NCBI GenBank assembly: GCA_043815125.1 | Contig: JBDRJH010000225.1 | Location: 1 to 27,967 of the forward strand | Length of the DNA: 27,967 nt | Reading direction: 5' to 3' | Source: JAUWBF01 sp043815125 | Lineage (GTDB): Bacteria; Verrucomicrobiota; Verrucomicrobiia; Opitutales; Opitutaceae | In this document: positions 1 through 7,149 of the stretch, one piece after another | How the letters are laid out: each line of letters starts with the position of its first letter | Position numbering within the stretch: the first letter of the stretch is position 1 | Notes under the pieces: model-generated | Database searches by the model: none | What the model saw: only the letters and a program-made list of their open reading frames with translations | Told to the model about the DNA's origin: nothing | Translations under genes and position numbers: made by a program

Positions 1-1
1 G

Positions 2-1432
2 ATCAAGCTCGCGGTCGACACGCTGCGGCACATGGCGTCGGGCGGCATTCGCGACCACGTGGCCGGCGGGTTTCATCGCTACTCGGTAGACGAGGCGTGG
101 TTCGTGCCGCACTTCGAAAAGATGCTCTACGACCAGGCGCAGATCGCGGTGAACTATCTCGACGCGTATTCATTTACTGGTGACGAGCGGCTGGCCTGGG
201 TGGCGGTGGAGACGCTGGACTGGACGCTGGCGGATCTCGGGCGCGCGGACGGCGGGTTTTATTCGGCGCTCGACGCGGACAGTCGTCCGCATGACGGGCC
301 GCCGGAGTCGAAGTCGCTGGAGGGGGCGTTCTACGTGTGGACGCCGCGCGAGTTGTCGGCGGCGCTTTCGCCGGAGAGCGCGGCGCTGGTGGCGGAGCAC
401 TTCGGCGTGGAGTCCGATGGCAATGTGCCGTCCGCGCTCGATCCGCACGGCGAGATGGCCGGGCGCAACGTGCTCCGGCAGGTGCGTTCGCTGGCGCAGT
501 CGGCGGCTTCGCGCGGGCTGACCACCGAGGCGACGGCGGAGGTGCTGGCGGGAGCGTTGGCGCGGCTGCGCGCGGTGCGCTCGGAGCGGCCGGCGCCGCA
601 TCGCGACGAGAAGATCATCACGGCGTGGAACGGGTTGATGTTGTCCGCGCTGGCCCGTGCGGCGGTGTCGCCGGCGGCGTGTCTGGCGGACAAGCGTGGT
701 GGCTACCTCGACGCGGCGGTGCGCACGGCGGAGTTTGTCGAGCGTGAGTTGTTTGATGCGGAGCGCGGCGTGCTTTATCGCGCGTGGTTGGACGGGCGCG
801 GCGAGAGCGAGGGCTTTGCCGAGGACTACGCGTTTTGGATCGCGGGCTTGCTGGACCTTTATGAGGCTACGTGGGATGCGCGCTGGCTGCGTTGGGCGGA
901 CCGGTTGCAGGCAACGATGGACGGGTTGTTTTGGGACGAGGTCGACGGCGGCTACTTCACCGCACCGGCCGGTGATGAGCACATCGTGCTGCGGTTGAAG
1001 GAGGACTATGACGGCGCGGAGCCGGCGGCGTCGTCGGTGGCGGCGTCGAATCTGGCGCGGCTGGCGGGGTTGTTTCGGGACGAGCCGATGAGGGAGCGGG
1101 CGCGGCGCACGGTGCTGGCGTTGCGCGGGCAGTGGATGCAGACGCCGCAGGCGGTGCCGGAGTTGCTGGCGTCGTTGGAGCGGGTGTTGTCGGATCCGGC
1201 GGAGGTGGTGTTGGCGGGTGATCCGGCGGCGGCGGATTTTCGCGCGCTGGCGGCGGCGTTGTTGGCCCGGCCGGGCCCAAGGCGCACCTATCTGGCGGCG
1301 ACCGGCGATGCTTGGCTGGCGGAGCGCGCGCCGTGGATCGGCGACTTCGCGCCGGTGGACGGCAGGGCCGCGGTCTATGTTTGCGAGGATGGGACCTGCC
1401 GGCCGCCGGTGACGGATCCGGCTGGGTTGTGA
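2..1432 (+). CDS. YyaL/SSP411 (DUF255) family protein, 3' part only
   Basis: The reading frame is open from base 2, so the gene begins before the window; about 476 C-terminal residues are present. The segment near the window start reading GGIRDHVAGGFHRYSVDE, followed by WFVPHFEKMLYDQAQ, is the family signature of thioredoxin-domain proteins related to B. subtilis YyaL and mammalian SPATA20. In that family an N-terminal thioredoxin-like domain, here outside the window, precedes an (alpha/alpha)6-barrel related to N-acylglucosamine 2-epimerases. The visible part is the barrel, with repeated segments such as DEKIITAWNGLMLSALA and EDYAFWIAGLLDLYEATWD. The biochemical role of the family is unsettled. 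The gene converges on the downstream regulator with only 22 bases between stop codons. The ATG at 32 is internal to the conserved motif and is not the true start. Confidence 0.88.
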   Translation: MKLAVDTLRHMASGGIRDHVAGGFHRYSVDEAWFVPHFEKMLYDQAQIAVNYLDAYSFTGDERLAWVAVETLDWTLADLGRADGGFYSALDADSRPHDGPPESKSLEGAFYVWTPRELSAALSPESAALVAEHFGVESDGNVPSALDPHGEMAGRNVLRQVRSLAQSAASRGLTTEATAEVLAGALARLRAVRSERPAPHRDEKIITAWNGLMLSALARAAVSPAACLADKRGGYLDAAVRTAEFVERELFDAERGVLYRAWLDGRGESEGFAEDYAFWIAGLLDLYEATWDARWLRWADRLQATMDGLFWDEVDGGYFTAPAGDEHIVLRLKEDYDGAEPAASSVAASNLARLAGLFRDEPMRERARRTVLALRGQWMQTPQAVPELLASLERVLSDPAEVVLAGDPAAADFRALAAALLARPGPRRTYLAATGDAWLAERAPWIGDFAPVDGRAAVYVCEDGTCRPPVTDPAGL

Positions 1433-1454
1433 GGCCGATCCGGGCGGCGACGGA

Positions 1455-1955
1455 TCACTCGTCCTCGGCGACCATGAGGCCGTCGTCCGCATCTTCGCGG
1501 GCGGTGGCGGGGTAGACGGCTAGGCGGGTGGTGAGCGCGCGCACGTGGCCGAGGATGGCGAGGGCGTCGGGCTGGCGGAGGGCGAAGATGAGCAGGTCGA
1601 TTTGTTCGCGGCTGAGGTGGGCGTCCAGGGCGGCGGCTTGCAGCTCGGCGGCGGCGGCGGTCATGCCGGCCTGGTGCCGGCGGACGTCGGCGATGGCCTC
1701 GGCGGCGACCTCGGGTTGGGAAAAGCGGATGCCGCTGGCGGCCTCGAGCCAGAGCAGCGCGATGCCCTTCATGTCGGCCGAGTCGGGGGCATAGCCCATT
1801 TTCTGGACCAGGCGGCTGATGGTTTTGAATTTAACGGGGCGCCCGGACTCGACGTTGATCACCGTGTTGCGGTGACAGCGGGCTTGGGCGGCCAGCGCTT
1901 CCAGGGTGAGGCCCTTGGCTTCCCGCAGGCTCCGGAAAAGCTGGGTGTAGTGCAT
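1455..1955 (-). CDS. XRE/Cro-CI type HTH transcriptional regulator
   Basis: The protein has 166 residues. The N-terminal half is a Cro/CI-type helix-turn-helix (about residues 5-60: LFRSLREAKGLTLEALAAQA, then CHRNTVINVESG), the usual DNA-binding fold of this family. The C-terminal half is helical, Ala-rich and unrecognised, and ends in an acidic tail. I chose the ATG at 1955 because the HTH begins there; the frame stays open to an ATG at 2081, but that extra 42-residue stretch has no domain character and would overlap the next gene. It is transcribed divergently from the response regulator at 2075, so it may control that gene or itself; this is inference. Confidence 0.8.
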   Translation of the reverse strand: MHYTQLFRSLREAKGLTLEALAAQARCHRNTVINVESGRPVKFKTISRLVQKMGYAPDSADMKGIALLWLEAASGIRFSQPEVAAEAIADVRRHQAGMTAAAAELQAAALDAHLSREQIDLLIFALRQPDALAILGHVRALTTRLAVYPATAREDADDGLMVAEDE

Positions 1956-2074
1956 TGGTTGGGAGTAGCGGCGGGTTCGGGGCGATGTCAACGCAGGCGG
2001 CGACACCGGGGTGTTTCCCCCGGCAAACATGCCCGATGTTGACATAAAATAGAACGCACACAAAAAATGTTCAC
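1956..2074. promoter_or_regulatory. Divergent promoter region between XRE regulator and response regulator
   Basis: Two TTGACA hexamers face outward, one on the minus strand (1991-1986) and one on the plus strand (2039-2044). They lie inside an 8-bp inverted repeat (ATGTCAAC at 1985-1992 and GTTGACAT at 2038-2045). A good -10-like TAAAAT follows at 2045-2050. On the minus side TACTCC lies about 18 bases past its TTGACA, just before the start codon. The exact promoter pairs are not certain. Confidence 0.4.
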
Positions 2075-2632
2075 ATGCCACCGAAGATTGCGCGCAACGC
2101 CGGCCCCGCCCCCGAGATGGCGTCGAGGGAGCGGCAACGGACCGAGGTCCTGCGGGCGTTGCTGGAGATTTGTGTCGGGCTGGAGCGGATGCAGGAAACC
2201 GAGGATGGCCGGGCGGCTTGCCGCGAGGTCGCGGCGCTCCTGCGGCGGGCCCGGGGAGGAGACGCGATGATGCGGGTGTTGATTGTCGACGACTACGAGC
2301 CGATCACCGTGCTGCTGGCGGCCTGGTGCGAGGCGGAGGGGCACGAGGCGGTGACGGCGCACAGCGGACAGGCGGGCCTGCGTTGTCTCGCCGAGCGCGG
2401 GGCCGACGTGGTGTTGCTGGACGTGGACATGCCGGGGCTGGGCGGTCCGGCGGTGTGCCGCCTGATCCGCGCGGCGGCTCAGTGGGCCCACTTGCCGGTG
2501 GTGTTGATGTCGGGACGGGCGTTGCCCGATCTCGCCGGCCTGGCGTCCGCGTGCGGGGCGACGGCGGTGATTTCAAAACCCTTTGACTGGGCGGTGCTGG
2601 CAAGCGTCGTCGGCGGCACGGTCCGCCGTTGA
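2075..2632 (+). CDS. Single-domain response regulator (receiver) with N-terminal extension
   Basis: Residues about 66-185 form a CheY-like receiver: acidic pair D72/D73 (IVDDYEP), phosphoacceptor D116 (VVLLDVDMP), S146 in the Thr/Ser position (VVLMSG) and K168 (ISKPFD). There is no output domain, so it would act by protein contact. No histidine kinase is nearby. The first 64 residues (LRALLEICVGLERMQETEDG and similar) look helical and are coded with the same high third-position GC as the rest. The start is uncertain: ATG 2075 has no Shine-Dalgarno sequence, while the in-frame ATG 2267 directly before the receiver has a strong one. I kept the longer frame because the best -10-like element lies just upstream of 2075. 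A second response regulator follows 56 bases downstream. Confidence 0.78.
   Translation: MPPKIARNAGPAPEMASRERQRTEVLRALLEICVGLERMQETEDGRAACREVAALLRRARGGDAMMRVLIVDDYEPITVLLAAWCEAEGHEAVTAHSGQAGLRCLAERGADVVLLDVDMPGLGGPAVCRLIRAAAQWAHLPVVLMSGRALPDLAGLASACGATAVISKPFDWAVLASVVGGTVRR
2253..2260 (+). promoter_or_regulatory. Strong Shine-Dalgarno inside the response-regulator frame
   Basis: GGGGAGGA ends 6 bases before the in-frame ATG at 2267 (ATGATG), exactly where the receiver domain begins. Such strong sites are rare in this window. It may mark the real start of the receiver protein or a second shorter product. Confidence 0.5.
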
Positions 2633-2688
2633 GGCTGCAAATTAAGCGTGTTTCTGGCCAAACCCTAGGCTAGGGGTTCATTGTTCTC

Positions 2689-3309
2689 ATGCGAATCCTC
2701 ACGGTAGAAGACGATCCGGTGGCGCGGGCGGTGCTCGGCCAGGCACTGCGCAAGCTCGGGCACCAGGTTGTCGAGGCCGGCGACGGACGCGAGGCGCTGG
2801 AGTGTCTTCAGTGCGAACCGGTGCGCGTGATCGTGAGCGACTGGGTGATGCCCGAGGTCGACGGCTTGGAGTTGTGTCGGCGGCTGAGGGAACGCCCGGA
2901 CGCGGAGTATGTTTACTTCATCCTGCTGACCAGCCAGACGGCCTCGGTGGACAACCAGCGCGAGGCGATCGAGGCCGGCGTGGACGATTTTCTCAACAAA
3001 CCGCTCGCCGTGCAGGAAATCTGGATGCGCCTGCGCGTGGCCGAGCGCATCCTGAAATTCGCCACCCAGGTGCGCCAGTTGGAGGCGTTTTTGCCGATCT
3101 GCGGCTACTGCAAAAAGGTGCGTGACGACGGCAATTACTGGCAGCAGATCGAGAGCTACATCAACGAGCGCACCGGCACCGACTTCAGCCATTCGGTCTG
3201 CCCGGACTGCTACCAGCGCGTGGTGGTGCCGGAGAGCGAGCAGTTGAAAAAGATGGCCGTGGGCGAAGATGCGGGACAAAAGAAACCGCATGTCAAACGA
3301 ACGACTTGA
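2689..3309 (+). CDS. Response regulator with C-terminal Cys-rich (CxxC...HxxCPxC) domain
   Basis: The protein has 206 residues. Residues 1-122 are a receiver domain: D8/D9 (VEDDP), phosphoacceptor D51 (VSDWVMPEVDG), T81 (LLTSQ) and K104 (NKPL). A short helical linker (about 118-133) leads to LPICGYCKKVRDDGNYWQQI and then to FSHSVCPDCY. This places C138xxC141 and H168xxC171xxC174 as candidate zinc ligands. The same LPICxxCKKIRDD...YW...CPxC module is often found at the C-terminus of bacterial receiver and PAS proteins; I know of no established function for it. The stop overlaps the SlyX start by 20 bases, so the two are probably co-transcribed. Confidence 0.88.
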   Translation: MRILTVEDDPVARAVLGQALRKLGHQVVEAGDGREALECLQCEPVRVIVSDWVMPEVDGLELCRRLRERPDAEYVYFILLTSQTASVDNQREAIEAGVDDFLNKPLAVQEIWMRLRVAERILKFATQVRQLEAFLPICGYCKKVRDDGNYWQQIESYINERTGTDFSHSVCPDCYQRVVVPESEQLKKMAVGEDAGQKKPHVKRTT

Positions 3310-3511
3310 TTACGTCGAGGAGCGGCTGGCGTGGCTCGAGCGCCACGTGGTCGAGCAGGACAAGGCGATGCTCGAATACTCGCGCGAGCTGGACCGGCTG
3401 CGCGCCGAGGTGAAGCGCCTCGCGGAGCGTCCGTCGGCGGGCGGGGGCGACCCGCTGGCCGGCATGGACGGAGCGGCGTCGCCGGCCGACGAACGCCCGC
3501 CGCACTACTGA
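3290..3511 (+). CDS. slyX: SlyX family protein
   Basis: The protein has 73 residues, the usual size for SlyX. Residues about 5-50 form a continuous coiled coil (LDYVEERLAWLERHVVEQDK onward), followed by a Gly/Ala/Pro-rich linker and the C-terminal PPHY that E. coli SlyX also carries. The molecular function of SlyX is not known. I chose the ATG at 3290, where the coiled coil begins, rather than the upstream ATG at 3269; it overlaps the preceding response-regulator gene by 20 bases in another frame. Confidence 0.82.
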   Translation: MSNERLDYVEERLAWLERHVVEQDKAMLEYSRELDRLRAEVKRLAERPSAGGGDPLAGMDGAASPADERPPHY

Positions 3512-3541
3512 GCAACGACGTCGGGGAACAGCCCGCACGCG

Positions 3542-3569
3542 AAAAAGCCGACCCGGCGAAGGGTCGGCT
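3542..3569 (-). terminator. Rho-independent terminator of the AsmA-like gene
   Basis: A 9-bp perfect stem (AGCCGACCC at 3546-3554 with GGGTCGGCT at 3561-3569) has a 6-base loop. On the minus strand it is followed by a U tract (AAAAA at 3542-3546 on the plus strand). No T tract follows on the plus side, so it serves the minus-strand gene ending at 3613. Confidence 0.8.
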
Positions 3570-3612
3570 GCACGGTGGGAGGCGAAGGGGTGCGGCGGCG
3601 GTCGAAGGCGAC

Positions 3613-4362
3613 TTACTTGCCGAACAGACCCTTGATGCCGTCGCTCAAGCCCTTGGTGGCGTCCTTGATGCCCTCGGCGCCGCCGCCGCCGCCCTGAATG
3701 AGCGCCTCGGTGGCGGCCTGGCTGACGTTGGCCAGCACGGCCCTAATGATGGCGCCCACGGCCTGGTCGGCGGTGATGCCACCCTCGGCGACGCCCAGAT
3801 CGGTGATGGTGACCGGCGGCATCGGCACGGTGACGCCGGCACCGCCGAGGCCGAGAGTCACGGTGCCACCCTGCAGGCGAAAGCTTTTGAGCATGAATTT
3901 TTTCGCGGGTCCGCTCTCGGCGGCGGGTTCGGCCGGTTGCTCGGCGGCGCCGCTGAATTTGGCGAGATTTTCCTGAATCTGCTTTTGCAGAACGCCGATG
4001 TTGGATGAGCGCAGGTTGGATTCGTAGACGAACTCGGGGCCGTCGATGAAGACCTCGTCGACCACGATGACGTCGCTGAGCAGGGAGGACGGTTCGAGCT
4101 TCAGGCGGATCTCGGCGAGATAAAAGGCCTTGTCGGACTTCCAGCCCTCGGGGTTGCCGACGAACAGACCCTTGAGCGCGCCGCCGCCGGTGAGCAGCGA
4201 GATGTCCGAGGAGGCGAGCTCGACCTTGGTGCCCGTGACTCTGGGGCCGATGGAGTTGACGGTCTTGGTGACGATCGGACCGATGAAGAAGCCGACCGCG
4301 ACCACGGCGACGACCAAAAGGAAAATCAGAATGCCCAGGAGGATGATAAGTTTTTTAATCAT
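3613..4362 (-). CDS. Membrane-anchored AsmA-like envelope protein
   Basis: The protein has 249 residues. Residues 1-30 (MIKKLIILLGILIFLLVVAV onward) are one N-terminal TM anchor or uncleaved signal. The rest is predicted periplasmic and carries AsmA/DUF748-like features: GTKVELASSDISLLTGGGAL, GNPEGWKSDKAF, and LEPSSLLSDVIVVDEVFIDG, a pattern seen in repeated beta-strands of AsmA-type proteins. A Pro/Ala/Glu linker (about 140-152) separates this from a second beta-rich part, and the tail is Gly-rich (GGGGGAEGIKDATKG). AsmA-family proteins are implicated in envelope assembly and lipid transport; the exact role here is unknown. ATG 4362 is preferred to ATG 4401 because the TM helix starts there. 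Confidence 0.7.
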   Translation of the reverse strand: MIKKLIILLGILIFLLVVAVVAVGFFIGPIVTKTVNSIGPRVTGTKVELASSDISLLTGGGALKGLFVGNPEGWKSDKAFYLAEIRLKLEPSSLLSDVIVVDEVFIDGPEFVYESNLRSSNIGVLQKQIQENLAKFSGAAEQPAEPAAESGPAKKFMLKSFRLQGGTVTLGLGGAGVTVPMPPVTITDLGVAEGGITADQAVGAIIRAVLANVSQAATEALIQGGGGGAEGIKDATKGLSDGIKGLFGK

Positions 4363-4421
4363 GACGGGTGAGGGGGGTTGTGAACCGAGGTCGTTCACCA
4401 TGGCTCTCGCGGGTCACCGCC

Positions 4422-4460
4422 GCAAGCTCCGCGGGGACTTCCTGCGGGCTTGCCCCGCGG
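4422..4460 (+). other. Interlocked inverted repeats in the leader of the TIGR03067-like gene
   Basis: Two perfect repeats interlock: GCAAGC (4422-4427) with GCTTGC (4448-4453), and CCGCGGGG (4429-4436) with CCCCGCGG (4453-4460). The order A-B-A'-B' is that of an H-type pseudoknot, although the two share base 4453. It ends 23 bases before the chosen start codon. It may instead be a simple hairpin or chance in GC-rich DNA. Confidence 0.3.
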
Positions 4461-4483
4461 CGACGACGTTGCAGGGTGGGCGC

Positions 4484-4855
4484 ATGTTGGATGGCGTATG
4501 GATCCCCCAGGCGGTGGAATTCGGCGGTGGCCCCGTGCCCCTGCCGTCCTCGCGCCTGCTCATCAAAAACGACCGCTACACCATGGAGGCCGAGGGGGCC
4601 GAGTCCGACCGCGGCTCGCTCCACTTCAATCACGCCGAGGTGCCCTCCGCGCTCGACATCGTCTGCGAGTCCGGCGCGGGAGCCGGTCGCACCATCCGGG
4701 CCATCTGCCGCTGGCGCGGAGACCTGTTGCAATTGTCCTACTTCGCCGAGGATACCGCCCGGCGGCCCGCCGACTTTCGCACCGCGCAAGGCTCGTTGCA
4801 GGTCATGGTGCGCTACCGCCGCGAGGCGCCGCCGGTGCCGCCGGTGGCGGAGTAG
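4484..4855 (+). CDS. TIGR03067-like small beta-barrel protein
   Basis: The protein has 123 residues. The pattern LDGVWIPQAVEFGG, then LLIKNDRYTMEAEG, a central GxGAGRTIRAICRWRGDLLQLS and the C-terminal ADFRTAQGSLQVMVRYRR matches the TIGR03067 family. That family (W..., KxDRY..., GD-LxLCY..., RPTEF, ...VLxxxKR) is abundant in Planctomycetes and Verrucomicrobia and resembles small lipocalin-like barrels. Its function is not established. No signal peptide is seen from ATG 4484, which has an AGGGTGGG Shine-Dalgarno-like stretch about 4 bases upstream. A longer frame exists upstream but lacks family similarity. A hairpin terminator follows. Confidence 0.68.
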   Translation: MLDGVWIPQAVEFGGGPVPLPSSRLLIKNDRYTMEAEGAESDRGSLHFNHAEVPSALDIVCESGAGAGRTIRAICRWRGDLLQLSYFAEDTARRPADFRTAQGSLQVMVRYRREAPPVPPVAE

Positions 4856-4862
4856 GGCGGGG

Positions 4863-4880
4863 AAGGGGCCGCCCCTTTTC
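4863..4880 (+). terminator. Probable terminator after the TIGR03067-like gene
   Basis: AAGGGG (4863-4868) pairs with CCCCTT (4872-4877) around a 3-base loop, followed by TTC. The stem is short and the T run is only four, so this is a weak candidate. It lies 8 bases after the stop codon. Confidence 0.4.
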
Positions 4881-4949
4881 GCTTGTCTCGCCCCGCGCCG
4901 GCCGAACCCTCGGCGCAAACCGTTTTTTATCTCCCCACTTTCCGCATCC

Positions 4950-6791
4950 ATGGCCGCCAACTACACCGAAGACTCCATCAAAACCCTCTCGCCCCTTGAG
5001 CACATCCGGCTCCGCCCCGGCATGTATATCGGGCGACTGGGCAACGGCAACAACGCCGAGGATGGCATCTACGTGCTGCTCAAGGAGACCGTCGACAACT
5101 GCATCGACGAATTCACCATGGGCCACGGCAAGAAGGTCGAGATCTATCTCGACGAGCGCACCATCACCGTGCGCGACTACGGCCGCGGCATCCCGCTCGG
5201 CAAACTCATCGACTGCGTGTCGATCATCAACACCGGCGCCAAATACGACTCCGAAACCTTCCAGAAATCCGTCGGCCTCAACGGCGTCGGCCAAAAAGCC
5301 GTCAACGCCCTCTCCGTTTCCTTTCGCGCGCAGGCCATCCGCGAGGGCCAGGTGAAACTCGTCGAATTCGCCCAGGGCAAACTCGTCAAGGACCACAAGG
5401 TCGCCGCCACCACCGAGAAAAACGGCACCCTCATCGAGTTCACTCCCGACGAGGCTCTCTTCGGCAAAGACTTCAAGTTCCGCCCCGAGTTCATCGAGGA
5501 AATGCTGTGGAACTACGCCTACCTCAACCGCGGCCTCACCCTCCACTTCAACGGCAAACCCTACCGCTCCGACAAGGGCCTCAAGGACCTCCTCGAAAAA
5601 AAGCTTACCGGCGAACCCCTCTATCCGATGGCCCACCTTGAGGCCGAGGACATCGAGGTCGCCATCACCCACGGCGCCCACTACGGCGAGGAATACTACT
5701 CCTTCGTCAACGGCCAGCACACCACCATGGGCGGCACCCACCTCGCCGCCTTCCGCGAAGGTTTCGTCGCCACCATCCGCAACTTCTTCAACAAACAATA
5801 CGACGCCGCCGATGTCCGCCAGTCCATCGTCGCCGCCGTCTCCATCCGCGTGCAGGAGCCCGTCTTCGAGTCCCAGACCAAGACCAAGCTCGGCTCCAAC
5901 GAGATCGGACCCAAGGGCCCCACCGTGCGCCAGTTCATCTCCGGCTTCCTCGCCCGCGAACTCGACAACTGGCTCCATCGCAACCCCGAGGCCGCCGACG
6001 CTCTCAAGCGCAAAATCGAGGCCAGCGAACGCGAGCGCAAGGAACTCTCCGGCATCCGCAACCTCGCCCGCGAACGCGCCAAAAAAGCCTCCCTCCACAA
6101 CAAAAAGCTCCGCGACTGCCGCGTCCACCTCGACACCAAGGACAAGCGCGCCGAGCAAAGCACCCTCTTCATCGTCGAGGGCGATTCCGCCGCCGGCTCC
6201 CTCACCGCCTGCCGCGACGTGCAGACCCAGGCCGTCTTCGCCCTCAAGGGCAAACCCCTCAACACCTTCGGCCTCACCAAGAAGGTCATCTACGAAAACG
6301 AGGAATTCCACCTCCTGCAAAGCGCCCTCAACATCGAGGACGGCCTCGACAACCTCCGCTACAACCGCGTCATCATCGCCACCGACGCCGACGTCGACGG
6401 CATGCACATCCGCCTCCTGCTGCTCTCGTTTTTCCTGAAGTTTTTCCCCGAGCTCATCACCAACGGCCATATCCACATTCTGGAGACGCCCCTCTTCCGC
6501 GTGCGCACCAAGAAGCTCACCCTCTACTGTTACAGCGAAGCCGAGAAACAAGCCGCCCTGCACAAGCTTGGCCAGAACGCCGAGATCACCCGCTTCAAAG
6601 GCCTCGGCGAAGTCAGCCCCGGCGAGTTCAAAGACTTCATCGGCGAAAACATCCGCCTCCAGCCCATCAGCCTGAAGAACCTCCACAGCAGCGACGACCT
6701 GCTCGCCTTCTTCATGGGCAAGAACACCCCCGACCGTCAGGCCTTCATCATCGACAACCTCCGCGTCGAAAAAGACCTCATCGAGGCCTGA
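4950..6791 (+). CDS. parE: DNA topoisomerase IV subunit B (ParE-type GHKL ATPase)
   Basis: The protein has 613 residues, the size of ParE rather than the ~800-residue GyrB. It supplies the ATPase for ATP-driven DNA strand passage together with a ParC/GyrA-type subunit. Visible motifs in order: IRLRPGMYIG near residue 20, GHKL box E46-N50-D54 (KETVDNCIDEF), NGVGQKAVNALS, the ATP-contacting loop QTKTKLGSNEIGPKGP, the TOPRIM domain with E410 (IVEGDSAAGS), PLNTFGL, and D479/D481/D483 (DADVDGMHIR), then RFKGLGE. Wording such as LGSNEIGPKGP and YENEEF resembles the ParE type of Bacteroidetes and PVC bacteria. The start at ATG 4950 matches where the family begins; an open frame runs upstream but lies over the previous gene. 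No parC/gyrA-like partner gene lies in the window. Confidence 0.93.
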   Translation: MAANYTEDSIKTLSPLEHIRLRPGMYIGRLGNGNNAEDGIYVLLKETVDNCIDEFTMGHGKKVEIYLDERTITVRDYGRGIPLGKLIDCVSIINTGAKYDSETFQKSVGLNGVGQKAVNALSVSFRAQAIREGQVKLVEFAQGKLVKDHKVAATTEKNGTLIEFTPDEALFGKDFKFRPEFIEEMLWNYAYLNRGLTLHFNGKPYRSDKGLKDLLEKKLTGEPLYPMAHLEAEDIEVAITHGAHYGEEYYSFVNGQHTTMGGTHLAAFREGFVATIRNFFNKQYDAADVRQSIVAAVSIRVQEPVFESQTKTKLGSNEIGPKGPTVRQFISGFLARELDNWLHRNPEAADALKRKIEASERERKELSGIRNLARERAKKASLHNKKLRDCRVHLDTKDKRAEQSTLFIVEGDSAAGSLTACRDVQTQAVFALKGKPLNTFGLTKKVIYENEEFHLLQSALNIEDGLDNLRYNRVIIATDADVDGMHIRLLLLSFFLKFFPELITNGHIHILETPLFRVRTKKLTLYCYSEAEKQAALHKLGQNAEITRFKGLGEVSPGEFKDFIGENIRLQPISLKNLHSSDDLLAFFMGKNTPDRQAFIIDNLRVEKDLIEA

Positions 6792-6803
6792 GCCCCCAGG
6801 GAG

Positions 6804-6823
6804 GGCGGGCATTCCTGCCCGCC
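6804..6823. repeat. REP-like palindrome with TTCC loop (GC-rich version)
   Basis: GGCGGGCA (6804-6811), loop TTCC, TGCCCGCC (6816-6823): a perfect 8-bp stem just after parE. It shares its loop and core (CGGxCATTCCTGxCCG) with the palindromes at 18756-18823, with compensatory base changes in the stem. There is no T tract, so a role as terminator is possible but not supported. Confidence 0.6.
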
Positions 6824-7009
6824 CCGAGCAACGTCCTCTCGCAGGCGCGTTGAGCGCTCCCTTAGACTAGCGGTTCCCGCGCCTGCAAGCCGTCACCCTA
6901 CGCAGCGGCCCGCGCGCATGTCCCGTCGCATGAATCCCGCAGGCAGCACTTCGCACGCAGGGACTTCACCAGCGAAGTCCTCCGCCGCTACCCGCCGCCT
7001 CGTCCCGCC

Positions 7010-7094
7010 GCAAAGTGTAACTCATTAAGTGACACTTTTGGCCCCTTCACGGCTTACGTGCGGCCGAAGTGTCACTTAATGAGTTACACTTTGC
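7010..7094. promoter_or_regulatory. 28-bp perfect inverted repeat containing two dyad operator-like sites
   Basis: Arms 7010-7037 and 7067-7094 are perfect reverse complements with a 29-base spacer. Each arm holds a 21-bp site that is itself nearly palindromic, with the pattern GTGTnACTnAnTnAGTnACAC (7015-7035 and 7069-7089). The centres are 54 bp apart and lie about 97 and 151 bp upstream of the start point expected from the sigma-54 promoter. That is the typical position of enhancer sites for sigma-54 activators. Alternatively it could be a remnant of a mobile element's terminal repeats. Confidence 0.55.
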
Positions 7095-7149
7095 CGGAAA
7101 GCCGAGGTCACGGCGACCCTTGTCCTCTCGCCCCGCTTTGCCCCCGCGT

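Noticed and set aside
4803..6812. 669-codon open frame on the minus strand opposite parE
   Set aside because: Its product is a monotonous Gly/Val/Asp/Glu-rich sequence typical of the antisense of a GC-rich gene, and the plus strand encodes a complete ParE.
6850..7010. Possible guanidine-I (ykkC) riboswitch: ACTAGCGGTTCC near 6864 resembles the CTAGGGTTCC start of that aptamer
   Set aside because: The other conserved parts (the CTGGTCCGAGAG loop and the ACACGG and GGGATAAAAGCCCGG segments) are absent, and it lies more than 250 bases upstream of the predicted sigma-54 start point.
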